A DNA stretch of 23,793 nt from CAMYLR01 sp039590215 (GTDB lineage Bacteria > Gemmatimonadota > Gemmatimonadetes > JACCXV01 > JAHWKZ01). Of this stretch, positions 1-6,194 are shown one piece after another. Under the pieces are notes generated by a model. It did not search any database. It had not been told where the DNA came from and worked only from the letters and a program-made list of their open reading frames with translations. The position numbers were made by a program, and so were the translations under genes. Position 1 is the stretch's first letter, and each line of letters opens with the position of its first letter. Where the stretch lies: the NCBI GenBank assembly GCA_039590215.1, contig JBDHFX010000020.1, positions 1 through 23,793 on the forward strand. Reading direction: 5' to 3'.

Positions 1-556
1 CGGCGGGGCGTTCGATGGATTGGACAAGATCATCCAGCGACGCACCGACGCCACCGTGATCGGTTTCTCGCGGTCGAGACAAACGGGCACGAGCATCGAG
101 CAGGCGCGTGACATCATGGCCCAAGTCGAGCCAGAGGACTTGATTCACTTCGGCTTGATCCCCGAGCTCGTCGGTCGTCTTCCGGTCATCGGGACGCTCG
201 ATCCGCTGGATGTCGAGATGTTGGTGGAGATCCTGCTCAAGCCACGCAATGCTCTGCTGAAGCAGTACCAACGGCTGTTTGAAATGGAGGAGGTCGAGCT
301 GAGCTTCCAACCTGAGGCGATCCAGGCAATCGCCGAGCGGTCTGTGGAGCGCAAGACTGGCGCTCGTGGCTTACGAGCGGTGGTCGAAGAAACGATGCTC
401 GAGATCATGTTCGAGATCCCGTCCCGCTCGGACATCGAGGAAGTCGTCGTCACCCGCGAGACAATCGTCGACAAAAAGCCGCCGATCTACGTGCTCAAGC
501 GCCACTCCGCCGAACCCAGTGCCGCCGATTCCGCTTCCCAGGCACGCGAGGCGTAG
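1..556 (+). CDS. clpX: ATP-dependent Clp protease ATP-binding subunit ClpX (3' part only)
   Basis: This is the C-terminal part of ClpX, the AAA+ unfoldase that feeds substrates to ClpP. The gene enters from the left edge; codons are in frame from base 2 and read GGAFDGLDKI, the conserved ClpX stretch after Walker B. Visible further on are the VEPEDLIHFGLIPELVGRLP block (sensor-1/arginine-finger region), the PKNALLKQYQ-like segment (here PRNALLKQYQ) and the sensor-2 motif KTGARGLRAV. The N-terminal zinc-binding domain, Walker A and Walker B lie outside the window. The C-terminus ends in a short Ala/Ser-rich tail and a TAG stop. engB follows with no gap, so the two are probably co-transcribed. 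Identification is firm; only the truncation limits it. An ATG-less internal TTG at base 20 is an ordinary codon, not the start. Confidence 0.96.
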   Translation, partial: GGAFDGLDKIIQRRTDATVIGFSRSRQTGTSIEQARDIMAQVEPEDLIHFGLIPELVGRLPVIGTLDPLDVEMLVEILLKPRNALLKQYQRLFEMEEVELSFQPEAIQAIAERSVERKTGARGLRAVVEETMLEIMFEIPSRSDIEEVVVTRETIVDKKPPIYVLKRHSAEPSAADSASQAREA

Positions 557-559
557 CTG
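548..559 (+). promoter_or_regulatory. Putative ribosome binding site and CTG start codon of engB
   Basis: A GAGG at 548-551 lies inside the last clpX codons, 5 bases before the CTG at 557. The clpX stop TAG (554-556) touches that CTG. This arrangement fits translational coupling, with a terminating ribosome restarting on the CTG. No other start codon fits the family's N-terminus. Expression of EngB may therefore be set low and tied to ClpX translation; this last point is inference. Confidence 0.5.
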
Positions 560-1147
560 ATCGACGTTCGCGGGGCGTGGCTGGCGCTGACGGCCGTCGA
601 TCCAAACACGAGACCCCCAGAGCCACGACCCGAGGTCGCATTCGTGGGTCGATCGAACGTCGGCAAGTCATCGTTGCTGAACGCGCTCGTTCAGCGGCGC
701 CGCCTGGCCCGCACGAGCCAGCGGCCTGGCAAGACCCAGACGATCAACTACTACGCCGTCGATCGTTGCTACTTCGTAGACCTACCGGGTTACGGCTATG
801 CAGCGGTCCCCATCGCGGTTCGTCAGCAGTGGGGTCCGATGATCGAGAGCTATCTGAGCGACAACTCCCACCTGGCGGGCGTCGTCTCGCTGATCGACAG
901 TCGGCGACCACCGACCCCGCTGGACCGCGAGATGATCGCTTGGCTTGCCGGACGTGGCGTGCCCACGCTGGTGGTTCTCACCAAAGCTGACAAGGTGGCT
1001 CGGGGGAAGAGACGACCGTTTCTGACCGAGGCATGCAACCAGCTTGGCCTAGGCGATGACCAAGTGGTATGGTTCTCAGCCCGTACCGGCGAGGGGCGCG
1101 ATGCCGTCCTCGACGCTGTATCTCGATTGTTGACTCTGGAGGCCTGA
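557..1147 (+). CDS. engB: Ribosome biogenesis GTP-binding protein EngB/YsxC (CTG start inferred)
   Basis: EngB (YihA/YsxC) is a cytoplasmic TrmE-Era-class GTPase needed for large ribosomal subunit assembly. With the start used here it has 196 residues, the usual family length. All GTPase motifs are visible: G1 GRSNVGKSS (31-39), the G2 region around TSQRPGKTQT (53-62), G3 DLPGYG (75-80), G4 TKAD (142-145) and G5 SAR (174-176). The start is odd. The frame is open back to the clpX TAG stop but has no ATG, GTG or TTG before a GTG at 644, and that GTG would remove strand beta-1 (PEVAFV) just before the P-loop. CTG at 557, directly after the stop and 5 bases after a GAGG, restores a normal N-terminus (IDVRGAWLALTAVDP). 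Its TGA overlaps the next ATG by one base. Function is certain; the start is inferred. Confidence 0.93.
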   Translation: MIDVRGAWLALTAVDPNTRPPEPRPEVAFVGRSNVGKSSLLNALVQRRRLARTSQRPGKTQTINYYAVDRCYFVDLPGYGYAAVPIAVRQQWGPMIESYLSDNSHLAGVVSLIDSRRPPTPLDREMIAWLAGRGVPTLVVLTKADKVARGKRRPFLTEACNQLGLGDDQVVWFSARTGEGRDAVLDAVSRLLTLEA

Positions 1148-1830
1148 TGACTCGCGAGCCGTTTCTGGTTCTAATCGCCGTCCTCGGGCTAGCCTCATGC
1201 GCGACGGCGCAGCAAGAGGTCCCGCCCACCGACGACGCTCAACCTCCGGCCGATGCGGCGGCGGTCGACGACGGCGAGGCAGCCGCAGATGGCGGACCAC
1301 GTTCTGTAAGCGGCACGCGCAGCGCGAGCACGCTCTCCTGGGAGGAATTGAGCGTTCGACTCGTCGGTAGACAGACGAACGAGGGGTTACAGATTGACAT
1401 CACGACGCTCGATGGCGATGCGATCGTCCTTGCGGCCGAAGACATCCACGCCCACCTCGCTGATCTCAAACAACGGATTCCAGCGGCCCACGACTTGTCT
1501 CCTGACGATATCAAAGAGATGACTCCGCTGTTGGTCGCCTTCACCGGTTTCGAGAAAGAGATCACCTTCGATCCCAGCCGGTTGATCATCTTTAGTGAGG
1601 GATCGACGTTCTACCCGCTCCACGTTCTGCCGGTAAGCCCGAACTTCGATCGCCGGCTGGTCGGCTTGTACGAGACGGTCTACGGGCTGTACCTGTTCGA
1701 GCCCGGCATCGACTTCTTCGCCAACCTTGAGTTTCAGTACGCCGACCTGACGTCCGGCACGGCGTGGCTCTCGCTCGTGAAACGAGTCCAAAGGGCTAAG
1801 GCACGCCGGGAAGCAGAATCGCAGGGGTGA
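1147..1830 (+). CDS. Predicted lipoprotein of unknown function
   Basis: I do not recognise this 227-residue protein. It begins with a clear lipoprotein signal: Arg near the N-terminus, a hydrophobic core (FLVLIAVLG) and lipobox LASC with Cys18. The +2 residue is Ala, so by the Asp+2 rule it would be sent to the outer membrane. Residues 22-60 are a flexible Ala/Asp/Pro/Glu-rich linker. Residues 63 to about 215 look like one compact mixed alpha/beta domain with many aromatics (ETVYGLYLFEPGIDFF), and the tail is basic (KRVQRAKARREAE). The ATG overlaps the engB stop by one base, and the end overlaps the SDR start by four (GTGA), so it belongs to the clpX-engB-SDR transcript. A longer reading from GTG 1069 would lie inside engB and spoil the signal peptide, so I reject it. 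Confidence 0.85.
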   Translation: MTREPFLVLIAVLGLASCATAQQEVPPTDDAQPPADAAAVDDGEAAADGGPRSVSGTRSASTLSWEELSVRLVGRQTNEGLQIDITTLDGDAIVLAAEDIHAHLADLKQRIPAAHDLSPDDIKEMTPLLVAFTGFEKEITFDPSRLIIFSEGSTFYPLHVLPVSPNFDRRLVGLYETVYGLYLFEPGIDFFANLEFQYADLTSGTAWLSLVKRVQRAKARREAESQG

Positions 1831-2540
1831 GTCAATCAGCCCGGGTCGTGGTTACCGGGGCGGGTCGAGGCCTGGGGCTTGAGTTCGCCCGTCAATGGGT
1901 CGCTGCTGGCGATCAGGTCATCGCCCTGGCTCGCGATCCCGGCGCTTCTGAGGGTCTCGCCTATCTAGCCGAGCAATCCGATGAACAGCTAGTCGTCGTC
2001 GAGTGCGACGTCAGTGAAGACGCCTCCGTGGAGGCCGCCGTACGACTGATCGACGGTCATGTCAATGGCGTCGAGATCGTCGTGAACAACGCCGGTGAGC
2101 GGGGCCACACGGAGGATTTGAGCTCACTCGACCTCGATGTCGTCCTGCGGGTTTTCAACACGAACGCGCTTGGTTCGCTGCGGGTGAGTCGCGCGTTGCT
2201 TCCGTTGCTTCGCTCTGGTCGCGGCAGACCACCGCGGATTGTCCATCTGAGTTCGCTCATGGGCTCGATCGCCGACAACCAGAGCGGCGGGTCGTACGCC
2301 TATCGTATCTCGAAGGCTGGGGTCAACATGGCCTGTCGCACGTTAGCCCATGACTTGACGCCGTACGGCGTCGTGACGGTCGCGATACACCCAGGGTGGG
2401 TGCAGACTCGGATGGGCGGATCCGCCGCGCCGCTCACGGCCGAGGCCTCGGTGAGCGCCATGGTCGCCACGATCCGAGACCTCTCCATCGATCAGAGCGG
2501 TCGATTCCTCGACCGTCACGGCGATCCCCTGCCGTACTGA
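1827..2540 (+). CDS. Short-chain dehydrogenase/reductase (SDR) family oxidoreductase
   Basis: A classical SDR of 237 residues, presumably a soluble NAD(P)-dependent oxidoreductase. The Rossmann nucleotide motif TGAGRGLG is at 10-17, the acidic CDV after beta-3 at 60-62, and the structural NNAG at 87-90. The catalytic Ser is in LSSLMGS (142-146) and the catalytic pair is Tyr159-xxx-Lys163. The PGWVQTRMGG segment (189-198) is typical of the C-factor/sniffer-like SDRs, which suggests a carbonyl reductase or a signalling role, but the substrate cannot be read from sequence. It starts at GTG 1827, sharing GTGA with the preceding lipoprotein, so translation is probably coupled. It ends 9 bases before the convergent sigma-54 activator gene, with no obvious terminator between them. 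Confidence 0.92.
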   Translation: MSQSARVVVTGAGRGLGLEFARQWVAAGDQVIALARDPGASEGLAYLAEQSDEQLVVVECDVSEDASVEAAVRLIDGHVNGVEIVVNNAGERGHTEDLSSLDLDVVLRVFNTNALGSLRVSRALLPLLRSGRGRPPRIVHLSSLMGSIADNQSGGSYAYRISKAGVNMACRTLAHDLTPYGVVTVAIHPGWVQTRMGGSAAPLTAEASVSAMVATIRDLSIDQSGRFLDRHGDPLPY

Positions 2541-2549
2541 TCGTCAGAG

Positions 2550-4160
2550 TTACGAGAGCTCGTATTTCTTGAGCTTGCGGTACAGAGTTCGCTCGCCAAT
2601 GCCGAGGATCTCGGCCGCCCGTCGACGGTTACCGTCAACGGCCGCTAGCGTCCGTTCGATCGCCAATCGCTCGATTTCGTCAAGGCTCGCCCCGACCGTG
2701 AGCAACCGGTCCGTGGTACCGGAGGGGGCCTCATCGGCGGCGCTGACCTCCGCAATCGGCACCGCTCGGACCCCGTTCTCGCTGTCGTCACCATCGGTTT
2801 CGACCTCGACTGCTCGGACCCACGACACCTCGCGATCGCTTCCTTCCAGGAGCTCACGGATCTGTCGGTAGTCGCCCCGCAGCGCATCCAGCTCACCCTT
2901 GAGGTCGCGATAAAGGTACCCCAACAGGGCCTCGATCCGTGCCCCGGACGCGCCCCCGTCAATGACATCTTCGCCCAGCGGCATCGGCAGCAATCGCTCG
3001 GGGTTCGCCCGGGCGTATATCTCCTCCGGAATGTCACGGGCGCGGATCTTCGATCCTGGTGTTAGCACTAGCATGCTCTCGACCAAGTTCCTTAGTTCAC
3101 GAACGTTGCCGGGCCAGTCATAGTTCTTGAGGACTGACATCGCTTCCTCGGTGATACCCACGAACTGGCGGTCGTTCTGGCTGCAGAACTCCTGTACGAA
3201 ATGATGGATGAGAAGCGGGATATCGTCACGTCGCTCACGGAGCGGGGGCATTCGCACGTTCAAGACATTCACTCGATAGTACAGATCGCGTCGGAATTCG
3301 CCTTCCTCGACCGCTGACTCGAGATCGCGGTTAGTCGAGGCGAGAACGCGTACATCCACCCGGATGGGTGTGGATCCACCAACCCGCATGAACTCACGCT
3401 CTTCGAGCACGCGAAGCAGCTTCACCTGGGTCGACAACGGCATCTCTCCGACCTCGTCGAGCAATAGTGTACCCCGGTCGGCGATCTCGAAGTGACCCTT
3501 CCGAAGGCTGGTGGCGCCGGTAAAGGCTCCCTTCTCGTGCCCGAACAGCTCTGATTCTAGAAGGCTCTCGGTCAATGCAGCGCAGTTGACGGCGATGAAC
3601 GACTTGCCGGCGCGCGGCGATAGATCGTGAATCCCTCTTGCGATCAGCTCCTTGCCGGTGCCGCTCTCCCCCTCGATCAGCACCGTTGAATGGACCGGGG
3701 CGTATTGGGCGACCCGCTCAAGAACCAGCTTGATCGCTTCCGAGCGCCCGATGATATGCGTCTTCCCAACCAGCTCCTCGCGGGCCATAAGGCGTCGCGC
3801 GACGATCGTCAGCTCGTCTGCATCAAATGGCTTCTTGAGGACCTCGTCGATGCCCTGCTGACGACGACGCTCCATGCGCTCGAACTCGGCGTCGTTGGCA
3901 AGCGCGAGCACGCCGACCGGCCGAGCGGCGTCGTCGACATGCCGCAGGAACTCTCGCGTGGCACGCTCGGTGATCCCGCCGGTTAGCACGATAAGCGTCA
4001 CCCGACTGCCACTAAGCACTCGCTCTTGGATCTCCTTGATCGAATCCACGACCTCGACGTCGAATCCACCCATCGCGAGCGTGTGTTTTGCTCGAATCGC
4101 ATGCTCGGGGTCGTAACGGCTGACCAAGACGAGGCCTGGAATTGCGGTGCCTGCGCTCAT
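2550..4160 (-). CDS. Sigma-54-dependent transcriptional activator with degenerate receiver domain
   Basis: A 536-residue NtrC-type bacterial enhancer-binding protein that should remodel sigma-54 RNA polymerase using ATP. Domains: an N-terminal receiver-like fold (about 8-125); the AAA+ domain with Walker A GESGTGKE (164-171), the sigma-54 contact loop GAFTGA (211-216), Walker B LLLDE (232-236) and DWPGNVREL (348-356); a long charged, partly coiled-coil linker (about 385-490); and a Fis-type helix-turn-helix (RRRAAEILGIGERTLYRKLK, 512-531). The receiver lacks the acidic pocket (SRYD instead of a DD pair) and the phospho-acceptor Asp (LIVLTGG at 56-62), though Lys110 in KKPF is kept. It is therefore probably not controlled by phosphorylation. 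No histidine kinase is nearby. Its ATG overlaps the MogA/MoaB stop (ATGA). Targets are unknown; the pilus genes are one guess. Confidence 0.94.
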   Translation of the reverse strand: MSAGTAIPGLVLVSRYDPEHAIRAKHTLAMGGFDVEVVDSIKEIQERVLSGSRVTLIVLTGGITERATREFLRHVDDAARPVGVLALANDAEFERMERRRQQGIDEVLKKPFDADELTIVARRLMAREELVGKTHIIGRSEAIKLVLERVAQYAPVHSTVLIEGESGTGKELIARGIHDLSPRAGKSFIAVNCAALTESLLESELFGHEKGAFTGATSLRKGHFEIADRGTLLLDEVGEMPLSTQVKLLRVLEEREFMRVGGSTPIRVDVRVLASTNRDLESAVEEGEFRRDLYYRVNVLNVRMPPLRERRDDIPLLIHHFVQEFCSQNDRQFVGITEEAMSVLKNYDWPGNVRELRNLVESMLVLTPGSKIRARDIPEEIYARANPERLLPMPLGEDVIDGGASGARIEALLGYLYRDLKGELDALRGDYRQIRELLEGSDREVSWVRAVEVETDGDDSENGVRAVPIAEVSAADEAPSGTTDRLLTVGASLDEIERLAIERTLAAVDGNRRRAAEILGIGERTLYRKLKKYELS

Positions 4161-4687
4161 GACCGATCAGCCGCCCTATGTTCCGCCTGACCGACGGGCA
4201 GTTCCCTCAAGAGCGCGATGGCGTGATCGAGAACCGGCGTCAGAGTCTCAAAGGTGGCGCAAGCGCCGCGGGGACTTCCGGGGAGGTTGACGATCAAGGT
4301 CTGGCGGCGAATGGCGCTCGTAGCCCGCGACAGCATCGCGTGAGGGGTCTGTTCGAGCGATCTTGCGCGCAGCGCTTCCGCAATGCCGGGGACCTCACGA
4401 TCGGCGATTCGACGGGTGGCATCGGGGGTGACATCGCGCAGCGCCAAGCCGGTTCCCCCCGAGGTCAGTATCAGCTGGATCCGATCGTCGTCAGCCAGCC
4501 GAGCCAGTGTCTCGGCGATCGCATCGATGTCATCGGCGCTAACCTCGCACGCTTCGATCCCCCAGCCCGCTTCTTCGAGCCGTCCGATGAGCGCTGGTCC
4601 ACTGGCGTCGTCCTGGACGCCGGCTGCCACCCGATCGCTGACCACGAGGACCGCCGCCCCCCTGTGATGTGCCATTTCGGCAGACAT
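4157..4687 (-). CDS. MogA/MoaB family molybdenum cofactor biosynthesis protein
   Basis: A 176-residue MoCF-fold protein. Family members adenylate molybdopterin before metal insertion. Visible motifs are the nucleotide-binding TSGGTG (75-80), DVTPDAT with the conserved Asp (85-91) and NLPGSPRG (134-141). MogA and MoaB are hard to tell apart without phylogeny, so I give no symbol. I chose ATG 4687; a TTG at 4696 and an ATG at 4675 are in frame and equally short of a Shine-Dalgarno sequence. No other molybdenum cofactor gene or molybdoenzyme is in the window. It lies 66 bases after the thermonuclease gene, with a hairpin between them, and its stop overlaps the start of the sigma-54 activator (ATGA), so it appears to be the third gene of a four-gene minus-strand unit. 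Confidence 0.9.
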   Translation of the reverse strand: MSAEMAHHRGAAVLVVSDRVAAGVQDDASGPALIGRLEEAGWGIEACEVSADDIDAIAETLARLADDDRIQLILTSGGTGLALRDVTPDATRRIADREVPGIAEALRARSLEQTPHAMLSRATSAIRRQTLIVNLPGSPRGACATFETLTPVLDHAIALLRELPVGQAEHRAADRS

Positions 4688-4718
4688 TGGTGGCAAGATA
4701 CGTCAGCCTGGGGGGGCC

Positions 4719-4738
4719 GCCAAACGAGGCGGTTTGGC
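4719..4738 (-). repeat. Inverted repeat (hairpin) between nuclease and MogA/MoaB genes
   Basis: GCCAAAC (4719-4725) and GTTTGGC (4732-4738) form a perfect 7-bp stem with a 6-base loop; two more G-C pairs follow outside a C/C mismatch. On the minus strand it is followed by a C-rich run, not a T-run, so it is not a standard intrinsic terminator. It could stabilise or divide the transcript between the nuclease and the molybdenum cofactor gene. The function is a guess. Confidence 0.45.
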
Positions 4739-4753
4739 CGCGGCGCGTGCGGC

Positions 4754-5218
4754 CTAGCGGGTCCAGACCCCGAGACGTTGCTCGCGGGCGATCGATTCGG
4801 CCGCGCGCAGTCGGGCGCCGTGGCGTCGGTTCTCAACGCTCGGCTTGAGAAACGCGTATCCCTGACGAATGAGCATCTCGTTGACCATACGGCCATCGGC
4901 GAGGAAGACGTACGCCAGCAGCCGCCCCCTCCCGTCTCGCGGTTGCTCATCCAACTCCAACCGGATCTCGGAACCGCTCGGCAACAAGGCCGCAAGGGCG
5001 TTCCTGGCCAGCGTGCCAAACGGGCCCCGCTCGGGTGAGTCCACCAGCAACAAGCGGATGCGGTCCCCATTCCGACAGTTGAGCGTATCACCGTCGAGCA
5101 CGAAAGCCACGGTGCAAGTTGCAGATTGGGCCCGGACTGAATCGATCCAACCCCCGAGCAGCACCAACGGTACGATCAGACCGAACACGAGCGCGTGGCG
5201 CAATACCGATCTCGTCAT
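4754..5218 (-). CDS. Secreted thermonuclease-like (SNase domain) protein
   Basis: A 154-residue staphylococcal-nuclease-fold protein with an N-terminal signal peptide (hydrophobic 9-24, likely cleavage near VRA-Q31). The Ca-dependent nuclease residues can be placed against staphylococcal nuclease: DGDT (42-45, Asp44 like Asp21), Arg55 in RLLLVD (Arg35), Asp60 (Asp40), Glu63 in SPE (Glu43) and Arg97 in GRG (Arg87). All key residues are present, so a nuclease active on DNA or RNA outside the cytoplasm is plausible. There are two cysteines near the N-terminal end of the domain (35 and 48), possibly a disulfide. Its ATG overlaps the stop of the damaged glycosyltransferase (ATGA), so its translation probably depends on read-through of that gene's 3' half. 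Confidence 0.9.
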   Translation of the reverse strand: MTRSVLRHALVFGLIVPLVLLGGWIDSVRAQSATCTVAFVLDGDTLNCRNGDRIRLLLVDSPERGPFGTLARNALAALLPSGSEIRLELDEQPRDGRGRLLAYVFLADGRMVNEMLIRQGYAFLKPSVENRRHGARLRAAESIAREQRLGVWTR

Positions 5219-5952
5219 CGTGTCTTAGCTGGGGAGCGACGTGCCCGCCCCCGTGAAAGGGCGTATCCCCCCGCCCCAACCGTAAAGGCCAAGCAAGCAT
5301 ACAGGTAATAGAACCAGTGTAACGGTATCGCTTTCATCGCGAACACGACCCCGCGCTGGCGAGCGAAATACACGTACAGATCCCGATTGAGAACCAGCAA
5401 TCCAAACGCCGATAACCCCGACAACCACAGCGATCCCAATCTCCATACAGCGCCCAGCAGGCTGGCCACCAAGAGCCACGCCAACCCCGCGCTCACCCGC
5501 TGTGACCAACGAAGATTCAATGTGTCATCGATTCGGCCGCGATCGAGCATTAGTCGGGTCCACGGTGCGCCACGATCGAAGATGTCCGAACGCATGAGCT
5601 GCTCGAAGGTCCACGCTTTCAGATGCTTGACCCTGACCTCCTTGCACAACCGAATCTTGAAGCCGCCATCTCGCAGTCTGTATCCCAGCTCGATATCTTC
5701 TATGCTTGGCCGCGGGAATTGTTCCTCATCGAAGCCACCGATCCCTGCGAACACCGTTCGCCGAACGACTCCTCTGCGCCGCGGGGGCGTCGTCGTAGCA
5801 TCCGAACAGCGCGTCGAGGTCGGGCTCGGCTTCAAGCACCGCGGCCGCACGATCGAGAGAGTCCGGATGCACCTCGCAATCGGCATCGACAAAGAACAGA
5901 AACTCCCCCGATGCCCTTTCCGCACCCAGATTCCTCGCCGCGCCAGGACCAC
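5215..5952 (-). pseudogene. Family 2 glycosyltransferase, C-terminal fragment (frameshifted)
   Basis: This reading frame carries the second half of a GT-A glycosyltransferase. Homology begins near RRTVFAGIGGFDEE (plus-strand base about 5770 and downwards); codons before that (5952 to about 5780) are out-of-frame translation of the N-terminal half. Recognisable parts are PRPSIEDIELGYRLRDGG, with the acidic ED pair likely acting as catalytic base, VKHLKAWTFEQLMRSDIF and RGAPWTRLMLD. Two to three hydrophobic segments follow (GLAWLLVASLLGAVW and FYYLYACLAFTVGAGG), suggesting a membrane anchor. It ends with ATGA overlapping the nuclease gene. On its own it lacks the nucleotide-sugar-binding half. 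If the damage is an assembly error, the intact gene is one CDS from 6145 to 5215. Confidence 0.82.
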
Positions 5953-6145
5953 GCGGGCGATCAGTAGAGATCACTTCTGCCCCGCGCAGCCGAGCCAGCT
6001 GTGCCGAACGATCGGTCGACCCATCGTCAACCACGATCAGCTCTCGGTCAGAAAAACGAGATCGGTCGAGCGCATCGAGACAGCGCTCGAAATCGGAGCC
6101 ACCGTTGTGAACTGGGATGATCACAGAGAAGTGCGGCGTGTTCAT
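5726..6145 (-). pseudogene. Family 2 glycosyltransferase, N-terminal fragment (truncated by deletion/frameshift)
   Basis: The first half of a GT2 glycosyltransferase: FSVIIPVHNGG (6-16) and VVDDGSTDRS (38-47) bind the nucleotide sugar, and FVDADCEVHPDS contains the DXD-type metal site. The frame stays family-like up to FGCYDDAPAA and then turns to Arg/Ser-rich nonsense and stops. The rest of the enzyme continues in another frame. Family members, as I recall them, carry about 30 residues between DDxPAA and the (C)GAxRRxVF motif, with a QxxNLLHHxVHQ-like stretch and TFWAGCG. Those are absent from every frame here, so the lesion looks like a deletion of 3n+2 bases near 5768-5782, not a single-base error. 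The gene is divergent from the flippase (49-base gap), and it likely transferred a sugar to a lipid-linked or surface glycan. Confidence 0.85.
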
Positions 6146-6194
6146 TGGATTCCGGAAACTACTGAGACCGGTGTTGGGGCGCAGGCATTAGCGC

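Noticed and set aside
644..1147. engB starting at GTG 644
   Set aside because: This would begin two codons before the P-loop and remove the first beta strand, which is not compatible with a working GTPase.
4178..5038. Plus-strand open frame (286 codons) opposite MogA/MoaB and the nuclease
   Set aside because: Both minus-strand genes have conserved catalytic motifs; the plus-strand product has none.
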